A stretch of 64,000 nucleotides of DNA. Source: Brachypodium distachyon. Lineage: Eukaryota; Streptophyta; Magnoliopsida; Poales; Poaceae. The stretch lies in the NCBI RefSeq assembly GCF_000005505.3, contig NC_016133.3:50805237-50869236 (forward strand), written 5' to 3'. The notes beneath the pieces are model-generated. The model did no database searches. It saw only the letters and a list, made by a program, of their open reading frames with translations, and was not told the DNA's origin. Shown here in pieces: positions 49,601 to 58,300 of this stretch (within the stretch, counting starts at the first letter, position 1; every line of letters begins with the position of its first letter). Both the position numbers and the translations under genes were made by a program.

Positions 49601-49606
49601 CCTTGA
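40619..49606 (+). CDS. CPL1: RNA polymerase II CTD phosphatase-like protein (CPL1 type)
   Basis: Seventeen phase-consistent GT-AG exons: 40619-40894, 41922-42398, 42747-42957, 43144-43301, 43383-43453, 43616-43721, 43793-43879, 44660-45202, 45284-45350, 46109-46242, 46322-46375, 46740-46836, 47458-47663, 47748-47831, 48299-48364, 48704-48777, 49501-49606; 938 residues. The FCP1-type phosphatase motif DLDETL is at residues 147-152 and the second Asp pair (IIDDRLKVW) near 345. A Pro-rich linker (exon 8) follows, then two double-stranded RNA-binding domains, about residues 690-762 (ending [20 protein letters not shown]) and 822-900 ([20 protein letters not shown]). The tail [13 protein letters not shown] is typical of CPL1. 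CPL1 in Arabidopsis dephosphorylates the Pol II CTD and HYL1, acting in stress gene repression and miRNA processing. Two dsRBDs favour CPL1 over CPL2. Exon 7 uses the weaker donor AAG|GTTGCA to keep frame. Confidence 0.92.
45979..46028. mobile_element. Minimal 50-bp Stowaway remnant (two termini only)
   Basis: TA then CTCTCTCCGTTCCTAAAT, an 11-base spacer, ATTTAGGAACGGAGGGAG-type complement and TA. The two Stowaway termini are almost joined and make a strong hairpin. It lies in intron 9 of the CPL1-like gene. Confidence 0.85.
47063..47238. mobile_element. Stowaway MITE with internal tandem repeats
   Basis: Ends TACTTCCTCCGATCCATAAT and TTATGGATCAGAGGGAGTA are inverted with TA borders. The interior has nearly three copies of a 36-bp unit containing TACTAAATCCAAGACACTAC and TTTAGTACAAAATTG, plus a second small palindrome (TACTTCCTCAGATCGGAGGAAGTA region, 47101-47124) like a collapsed element end. 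Located in intron 12 of the CPL1-like gene. Confidence 0.8.
48832..48948. mobile_element. Stowaway MITE
   Basis: TACTCCCTCCGATCCTAAAT at the left and ATTTAGGATCAGAGGGAGTA at the right are perfect-type inverted ends with TA borders; 117 bp. The interior carries ACATGTATCTAGACGC. Located in intron 16 of the CPL1-like gene. Confidence 0.9.
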
Positions 49607-50486
49607 GGGAAGTTTCACAGAAACAATCTGCCTGGGCATGATTGAAAATCCAGGATCAGAAGGTTTTCTCGAGCAGAGTTTTGCAGAAACGATGTGTCTG
49701 GACATTGGGCCTTTGAGTTAGAAGAGACCCATCATCTTTGCAGAGCAAATTCTGTGATCTGGTGAACTCCCGAGGGCTTTCTCACTGGCTACCGGAGAAA
49801 AGTGGTTTCCCAATCCAAGAAATCACGAGGAATCGTGCGGGACTTTATGCAGACCGACATGCCTGTGAATCTTCCCCCGTGGTACCTGTGGATCAGCAAA
49901 TTTAAAGTATATAAATCAGGGTTGGTGCTGCCACGGTTCCGCATGGTGGAGTTGCGACAAAATCTTAACTGATCGTTGTATAAGGTTGTACATCGTGGTT
50001 GTTTTTTAGAGAGAGAAGATCCAGGTTGTAGTTGTAAGCACCCAATTGATGTTGTAGGTTGTTGTTATTGGAGTATGCACGACAGTGTAGCTGGCGACAA
50101 AATCATGAGCTTGTGATAGGAGGCATCACTGTAATTTATGTTTCTAGGTTCTATGGAGATCTATCGCAGTCGATCAAAAATCCAAAAGAGGAACAACAGA
50201 CAGCAACAACCGGTCAAAACAAAGAAAAAAAGAAAGCAACTGAGAACAACCGGTCGGCAAGCAGTCACGGTGTGGCCGGGAAAAAGCTGCCGAAACGAAA
50301 GGAACACGCGCACACATATCAGCCGCCCAATAAGGGAGTACGGAGGCGATGAACGGCCATCGGTGCCCGACAGGCAAAAATAACTAAACCGGTCATCAAC
50401 TCGCCCACCAAAAAAGAGCCTGGCATCCAAGCCATACATGAACTGAGCGTGAGAAATTTACGGGATTTATTAGAGAGGTTGTGTCA
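49607..50486 (+). other. 3' UTR of the CPL1-like gene and intergenic DNA
   Basis: The 3' UTR likely runs to about 50100 (AT-rich, transcript-like text). From 50150 to 50440 there is A-rich sequence (AAAGAAAAAAAGAAAGC) with open frames but no recognised protein. It ends at the border of the next TIR element. Confidence 0.5.
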
Positions 50487-51528
50487 GAGCATTTCTAGCA
50501 GATCCCGTATATGGGCGATCGAACTCGGTTTACGGATTTGGCCAAAACAAGATCCGAATAGATACTACGGATTGGACTGGCTCGAAAAAAAAAGTTTGGG
50601 GCGCTGAAGCCCCTCCTGAGCCACATATATCTACGGCTCTGAGGGGACGGTTTCGGTATCAAATTTGAAACCCTCTGCCTCCCCCTCCGCCGCCAAAAAA
50701 CTCTATCTTCCCTCCGCCTCCCCTTTGCCCATCTCCCCAAAAATGGAGTATCCTGTGAACTCCAGCTTAGGCTCGGGGTGCGTCATGGCAGACTGACGGG
50801 TTCGTCCGAAGGCCGCGAAAGCCCGCCCGTGTCCGCTCCGAGGCGGCGGCAAGCGCGGGGCCCGCCACCAAAGCAATTGGGCAGGCCTCGCCTCCTGCTT
50901 GCCGGAAACCCTAGCCTGACAAGTGGAGGTCGCTGCCCAAATCAACGAGGCGGGGAGCTCCCGCCGGGAGGACGTGGCGGGAGCCCCCTCTTCGGGATCT
51001 GCCACCGCACCGTCTCGCCATGGAGGCCGTCGAGAAGGACGAGGACACCTTCTACAACAATGCGGTCGCCGATTCCATCAAGACCACGAAGGAAGATGAG
51101 GAGCGCCGCTGGCGACAAGTATGCCGCCGACTTGTCCACCGCCCTCTGCCGGTCAGAGGATGACGTGGGAGCACGAGACGGAGATGCAGGTGTACTGCCT
51201 CTACTCCGATTTCGAGTAGGCCGGGCGGCGGCGAGAAGCCTCCCACCTCCCACGGAGGAGCAATTTTGGTTTTGTCGATGAACCACTCCTCGTAATATTA
51301 GGATGTATTAACTGTAGTTCGAAGCATGTGCGAACTGCTTATAATCGTATTTAGATCATGTGTTAATTATGAAGTTTATATGTATGAACTTGGATGCTTG
51401 TTATGAGAATCGACGCGTGAATCGTTCTCGTTATCCATTTTCAAGTTTGCGGATTGGGTTTTCAGCATTTGTTCTTCCCGACACCAAAAGGTATGTTCGC
51501 CGGTATACAAGATCTGGTAGAAATGCTC
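50487..51528 (+). mobile_element. TIR transposon related to the 35.6-kb element
   Basis: Left terminus GAGCATTTCTAGCAGATCCC and right terminus, read in reverse, GAGCATTTCTACCAGATCTT. Flanks are TCA on the left and TTA on the right, one mismatch in a possible 3-bp target duplication. The GAGCA-TTCYAGC core is shared with the element at 35572-37084. The 1042-bp interior contains a broken small gene but no transposase. Superfamily (PIF/Harbinger) is inferred from TIR and target size. Confidence 0.65.
51020..51219 (+). pseudogene. Small transposon-borne gene, frameshifted
   Basis: Opens with ATG at 51020 in a strong context (GCCATGG): MEAVEKDEDTFYNNAVADSI, then KEDEERRW. Frame changes are needed for YAADLSTALCRSEDD and for WEHETEMQVYCLYSDFE before the stop at 51219. 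The charged, Glu-rich start and short DSxEDE-like pattern echo the kind of protein carried by the 35.6-kb element, but no domain is recognised. Two frameshifts make it a pseudogene. Confidence 0.5.
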
Positions 51529-51742
51529 TTAGGTCTAAATATCAACGTCCCTCGATCTGCAATGAAAAGCCGCTAACTTGTCTGGTTGCGTTGAAACCTA
51601 CAGACGGTCATTTCGCACACAAATCATACAGTTGTTTGTCAATTGTCAGCAATGCAATACTCCTATGATCTTACCAACTCGCAACAGTACGAATTTCGTA
51701 TTGCTGATCGAGCACGTAGCTACTTGCGCGTACGCGGTACGC

Positions 51743-53572
51743 CTACCTGGGAACAATTTCGCTGCAAGTGACCGAGCCAGAATTTGCACTGCTAGTGGTA
51801 GGAATTGCTGCCGTCGGCCATCTCGCCCTCAACGAACCAGCTGACAAGCTCACGCCAGGACAGACTGGTTCCGCTTCCGCGCAGCCCAAATGATCAGTGG
51901 GCCGCGTCTCCAGCTTCCAGAACGTGTCGGGCCATGACAGCATCTTCACCACCTGGCTCATCGTCGGCCGGCCGGCCGGCGCCGCCTGCGTGCACGCCAG
52001 GCCTACCTTGGCGTACCTGAGCACCTCCGCCTCCGGGCAGTCGTCCTTGATGCTCGCGTCCACCATCTCCAGCAGCCTGTCCTCTTGGTACAGCAGCCAT
52101 GCCTGCAATGCAATGCAAGAACAACAAAGATGGCAACCAGATCACAGATTGAGCTTGCTGGAGGGAAAATTATGGCTGTGTCATGTGTGCATCGATCGAT
52201 GCAGAAGGCGTACTCCTTCCTTTTCAAAAAAGGCCGGAGGGAAAATGAAACCTGACCTGCCGGACGAGGAACGTGTCTGACGGGCCGATTGTTTGGGGGA
52301 CCCTCTGCCCGCTGATGATCTCGAGAACGAGGACCCCGAAGCTGTACACGTCGGCCTTCTTCGTCAGCTGCCCGTGCACAAAGTACTCAGGCGCCAGGTA
52401 GCCACTGCAGAGGGGTAATCAAGGTTGATGTTTCAGAGACATCGACTGATCTTGGCTTAGACTTAGAAACGGCTTACCTACGTCGTTCCGACCACGCGTG
52501 TGCTGATATGAGTGATGTTATCTGGGAATAGCTTGGCCAAGCCGAAGTCTGCAATTTTCGGGACGAAATTTCTGTCTAGAAGAACGTTGCTAGCTTTGAT
52601 GTCTCTGTGCACGATGCTTGGCTCGTGCTCTTCGTGGAGGAAGCTCAGCCCCCTGGCCGTGCCTATACAGATGTCCGACCTTACGCTCCATGGGAGATTT
52701 GCTGCTCCACTCGGTGAACCCAAAGCTGAAAGAGATCTAAAGCTAAGCTAAAATATGTACAGATGAGAGGAGAGTACGCTCGGAGAGGTGGAGTACGGAT
52801 CAGAACTCACCTTTCAGTGCGTGATCGAGGCTGTTGTTCTCGGCGTATTCATAGACAAGGACCCTGTTTTGCTTCTGGACACAGCAGCCCAGCAACCTGA
52901 CAAGGTTTGCATGCTTAGCTTCAGTGAGGCTCTCGATTTCAGTTAGGAATTCCTCTATCCCTTGTTTGGATTCAGAAGAAAGAACCTTTGCCGCAAATGC
53001 AGTGCCATCTACAAAGATACCCTGCATGTGCCACGGGAAAAAGACGGACTAAGATAAAGTAGTGCCTCTTGTTCGCATGATTCCTTGCTCGAGGAAGGGT
53101 CATAGACTCATAGTCCAGTGTTTAAAGTTTAAACGAACATGAGCCAATTCCAAGAGGTAAAATTAAATACCTTGTATACAGTTCCAAAACCGCCTCTGCC
53201 TAGCTTATTAGTGCGTTCGAAATTGTTCGTTGCTCTTTTGATCTGTTTGTAGGAGAAAAACTGGATACTTTTCGTCCTTAAAAGTCCTGTTCAGAACAAA
53301 AAAAAGAAGAAGAGAACAATCTGAGTCAGTTTTTGAATTCAAAACCTGCGAGCATGCCAACAAATTGGACAGCTAGGTCATGATTCGGATCTTCAAGCTA
53401 TCATTACCAGATGTAAAGCGGTATCATAACCACCATGATCCCTAGGAAAGAGCTCACATTCTAATTAAATACTCCTACTACTTGACACGGTAAACACCGC
53501 GAAACAAAAGACATTTGGTTTACCTTTGATGTCTTCCTCGGATCTGCAAAGGCATCTCTTTATCATCGCCAT
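51743..53572 (-). CDS. Receptor-like cytoplasmic Ser/Thr kinase (CRPK1-like)
   Basis: Six exons on the minus strand: 53572-53524, 53286-53171, 53021-52811, 52725-52482, 52404-52257, 52102-51743; 375 residues, all joins in phase. The kinase has the glycine loop [10 protein letters not shown] (residues 46-55), catalytic Lys67 in [14 protein letters not shown] (165-172), DFGLAK (185-190), GYLAPEY and the late RPTMSQVV block. [14 protein letters not shown] precedes the kinase, as in cold-responsive protein kinase 1 and related RLCK/RLK proteins. No signal peptide, ectodomain or membrane segment is encoded from this start, so a cytoplasmic or membrane-tethered kinase is likely. Odd points: Ala where VAVK is usual (AAK), and a very short N-terminus. 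A possible acceptor at 53619/53618 suggests an upstream exon, now separated by the copia element at 53721-60382. Confidence 0.88.
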
Positions 53573-53720
53573 ATTCTTAGCTAGATCAGCATGTACCTTG
53601 GAGACTAGGAGAACTAACCTGCACACACAGGAAGGAACACAGAGAAATACACCGAAGCCAAAGATTGGATCAAGTTCTTGCAGCGGGAGGAACAAGGATT
53701 CCAGGAGAGAGCATTAAATC

Positions 53721-54823
53721 TGTTAAAAAATTAGGTAATTTCGATGAATATTTAATCCAGAAGGACAGTGTGTAAAACATGTAGCACATTATATCATGCA
53801 AACTAGACAAATTAAATAGCAACACACAGCAATAAAACTCATCTAATTTCACGGCATGAATAATAGAACTACTAATCAAAATCAACAAGAAAGAGCAGAT
53901 TACGTACGGTGCTGTGCTCTTTTCTTGTGTTTGTTTGTTGAGGTCGGTGACGAGTCCGGTGGCGTCGATGTTCACGCCGGCAGCAGCAGCAGCCTTGACT
54001 ACCTCCTGAGCAGCGGCCAGTGCCTGCGCTTGCGCCTGTGCAGCAGCAGTTGCCTGGGCTTGGAGTTGGGCAGCCTGCTGCTGTGCTTGGAGTTGTGCAG
54101 CCTGCTGCTGCTGAGCTAGAGCGGCAGCCTGAGCCGCGGGATCTCCGAGGTCGTCGGCCATTGGTGATGAAGATGCCGATGAAACAGAGACGTGAAGAAG
54201 CGAGCAGTCGCGTGAGAACGCTCCCCAAAAACCTTATCGACCGTCTCCCGGGCAGGATCTCGAAGGTCGGGGTTCCGGAGGCCTGCTCTCCCGGCGATCT
54301 GTGCACGCAATCGACGGGATGGAGTAGCAGTTGGCGGCGAAACAACGAGATTGGATTGTGGGCGTGACGGCTAGGGTTTTTGCGTCGTCCGTCCGGAGGC
54401 TGGGGTAGTCTTATTATATAGGCACGCAGGCGGACTTCGGTTCGGTTTAGGAAACCAAAACCGACTCCGCAATTATCGGGATTTGTTACGCGTCCGCAAC
54501 GGATTCCGACTGTCAAAAAGATAAGCACGACCCGGGATGGCTCGAACTCGAACTCGAACTCGAACTCGATCCACGAAACGCGGCGCGCGCGCGCGTCGTG
54601 ACGAGGCGAGCGGAGGAGGAGGAGGAGGAGCGCGAGTAGGGATTTCCCTTGCTCACTTGCTCAAGAGGTGAGAACCAACATTCCTTATATATCGGTCCAA
54701 CTCCCCCTAAACTAGCAATGTGGGACTATTCCCACTTTCTCATCCCACTACATGAATGGGCTTTTGAGATTTTTCAGGAATTAATTTCAGATTGGGCCTT
54801 AGGCCTAACCCAAAATTCCAACA
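53721..54823 (-). repeat. Copia LTR, 3' copy (left)
   Basis: 1103 bp. Read on the minus strand it starts TGTTGGAATTTTGGG and ends TTAACA. It matches the right LTR closely, including the coding segment for the first 147 residues of the polyprotein. It is longer because of extra (TCGAAC)n and (GGA)n text around 54500-54650. Flanked on the left by AAATC (53716-53720). Confidence 0.93.
54411..54420 (-). promoter_or_regulatory. LTR TATA box, 3' LTR
   Basis: TATATAATAA on the minus strand within the left LTR, about 250 bases before the LTR-borne ATG at 54161 and pointing toward the kinase gene. Confidence 0.6.
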
Positions 54824-55387
54824 ATCCCTCACAATATCTCATAAGCACATAAAATTACCGTTGATCCAAAACTCTGTTTTTGATATACCAGCGTTTCAGT
54901 GGAGACCGGTTAAGGTTGAACATCTACCTAAACAAATTGTTTCACTCACGCACAACTGAACAATGGACAAACCTTGAATTGTCAGTTTTCTGTGTTAGAG
55001 CTTCACTAAATTGTTGTCTGGTACTGGGCTGCCGAATGCTACCCCGCAGTGTGGAGCATATAAGTCATTCTCCAGGCCTTTTCATGAGCTTACTAGAGAC
55101 CACCCAAATCTCATAGACTGCGACCAACAGTCAGGCTCATATAGGTGTGTTATTTAGAGACTACTCTGTACGACAGTATCTCCCTTGCAAATTAATGCAA
55201 CGCGTTAGAACACATTAAGTTAAACAACCTACCATACAGTACACGAGAGTAATGCATCGTCAACGAAGTAGGATAAAGAATGTACACTCTCCTCAGTTAT
55301 CCAATGACTTGTTTCCCAAGTCCTAATTCACGGGATCTCCGATCACATAGGTTGGTTTACCGCCATGGTAACTCACGTGGGTCGCAA

Positions 55388-58300
55388 TCACATCTCCCTT
55401 GATGCAGATTCTATCACATTCCTTGATAGACCCTTTGTAAAGGGATCTGCCAGATTTTTAGCCGTTGGGATATATCCCAATCCTATTATTCCGGAGTTTC
55501 TCATTGCTCTGACAGATTTCAGACGTCTCCTGACGTGTCTTGATGACTTCATGTTATCTTTAGAACTGTTCACTTTGACTATCACAGTTTGATTGTCACA
55601 GTTCATAAGAATCGCCGGTATTGGTTTTTCAACAATCGGCAAGTCCATCAAGAGCTCACGAAGCCAGTCGGCTTTAACTGTGGATGTATCTAATGCTGAA
55701 AGTTTTGCTTCCATTGTTGATCTGGTTAAGATCGTTTGCTTGCAAGACTTCCATGAAACAACGCCCCCTCCGAGTGTGAACACATATCCACTCGTGGCCT
55801 TTAGCTCGTCAACATCAGATATCCAGTTTGAATCACTATAACCCTCAAGTACCTTGGGGTACCCAGTATAGTGTATACCATAGCCCATTGTGCCCTTTAG
55901 ATAGCGCATGACCCTCTCGAGTGCATTCCAATGATCATCTCCCGGATTCTTATTGAACCGACTCAGTTTGCTCACAGCAAAAGAGATGTCAGGTCTAGTT
56001 GCGCTAGCCAAATACATGAGTGAACCAATAACCTGAGAATATCTCAGTTGGTCTCTTCCAATTCTGTGATTCTTTCGAAGTAGAACGCTTGGATCATAAG
56101 GAGTTGGAGAAGGTTTACAATCAGCATATCCGAAACGACTCAAGATCTTCTCCACATAGTGAGATTGCACCAAAGTGATCTCACCATTGTCGCCTCTCAC
56201 GAGCTTGATGTTCAGAATAACATCAGCTACACCAAGGTCTTTCATGTCAAAGCACTTCGACAAGAAAGTCTTAACCTCTTCAATCACTTTGAGGTTAGTC
56301 CCAAATATTAGTATGTCATCGACATACAAGCAAAGTATAACTCCCTCTCCCCCACCATGGCGGTAGTATACACATTTGTCAGCTTCGTTTACAACAAAGC
56401 CGGCAGATGTTAAAGTTTTGTCAAACTTCTCATGCCATTGCTTAGAAGCTTGTTTCAGGCCATATAGAGACTTTAATAACTTACACACTTTGCCTTCATG
56501 ACCCTTTATTACAAATCCATCTGGCTGGTTCATGTAAATTTCCTCGTCCAACTCTCCGTTAAGGAAAGCTGTCTTAACGTCCATTTGATGGACGATCAGA
56601 CCATATGAGGCAGCCAGTGATAGTAATACTCTGATTGTGGTCAATCGAGCTACAGGTGAGTAAGTATCAAAGAAATCTTCACCTTCTTTCTGGGTAAAAC
56701 CCTTGGCCACAAGTCGCGCCTTGTACTTCTCAATAGTACCATCAGGCCTAAGCTTTTTCTTGAATATCCACTTGCATCCTACAGGTTTGCACCCGTACGG
56801 ACGGTCAACGACCTCCCACGTACCATTAGCCATGATAGAATCCATTTCACTACGAATGGCTTCCTTCCAATAGTCTGCATCCGGAGATGCAAAGGCCTCA
56901 TCAATGGTTTTAGGGGTGTCATCTACAAGGTACACAATGAAATCATCACCAAAAGATTTAATAATCCTTTGTCGCTTACCCCTAAGAGGGGCTTCATTGT
57001 CATACTCCTCAGGAATCTCATCGCGTGTTTGTTCAAGATTTTCCACTGGGATGGCGGGTTCAGGAGTTACACCATGATCCTGATGTTCCTCTGAACTGAC
57101 GGGTTCAGCAGGTACATCATGATCCTCTCTAGATGTGCTATGCATATCTCTCATGGGAAATATGTCCTCAAAAAATGTAGCATCCCTGGACTCCATTGTA
57201 CCGACGCTCATGTCAGGTACTCCAGAATTTACAACCAAGAATCTATAGCCGACACTTCGAAATGCGTAGCCAATAAAGACACAATCAACCGTTTTTGGTC
57301 CAAGCTTACGTTTCTTGGTGATTGGCACATTGACTTTCGCCAAACAGCCCCAAGTCCGTAAGTAAGAAAGTGTGAGTCTCTTCTTTTTCCATAGCTCGTA
57401 TGGGGTGACTTCTTTATCTTTTGTAGGAACACGACTTAGGACATGACACGAAGTCAATAGCGCCTCCCCCCACCATGCCTTGGATAAACCAGCAGTGTCT
57501 AACATGGCGTTGACCAAGTCAGTCAGCGTGCGGTTTTTCCTCTCAGCAACCCTGTTTGACTGGGGCGAATAGGGAGGCGTCCTCTCATGGACTATGCCAT
57601 GTTCCTCACAAAATGAATTAAACTCACTGGAGAAGTATTCTCCACCGCGGTCAGACCGCAAACGTTTAATTTTCTTCTCAAGTTGATTCTCTGCTTCAGC
57701 TTTATAGATCTTAAAATAATGCAATGCTTCATCCTTTGATTTTAATAAATACACATAACAGAATCTAGTCGCATCATCAATGAAAGACATAAAGTAACGT
57801 TTTCCACCTTTGGTTAATACACCGTTCATCTCACAAAGATCAGAATGTATAAGCTTTAACGGTGCTAGGTTCCTTTCCTCAGCAGCCTTGCGAGGCTGCT
57901 TCGCTTGCACACAAGCTTGGCACTTCGAACTTTTAGCCACAATGATTTTAGGGATTAAACTCAGATTTGCTAATCGCGTCATGCAACCAAAATTAATGTG
58001 ACAAAGTCGTGAATGCCAAACATTAGACTCGTTATTAATAGAATTGACGCTGTTCACGACCTTATTACAAAAATCCGAAAGGGATAAACGGAACAAACCT
58101 CCGCACTCATAACCTTTACCAATAAATTGTCCATACTTAGACACGATAACTTTATTGGACTCAAACACTAACTTAAATCCGTCCTTGCAAAGGAGGGATC
58201 CACTAACAAGATTCTTCTGAATGGAGGGCACATGCTGCACGTTCCTCAGCTGCACGATCTTTCCCGAAGTAAACTTCAGATCCACCATGCCAACACCATG

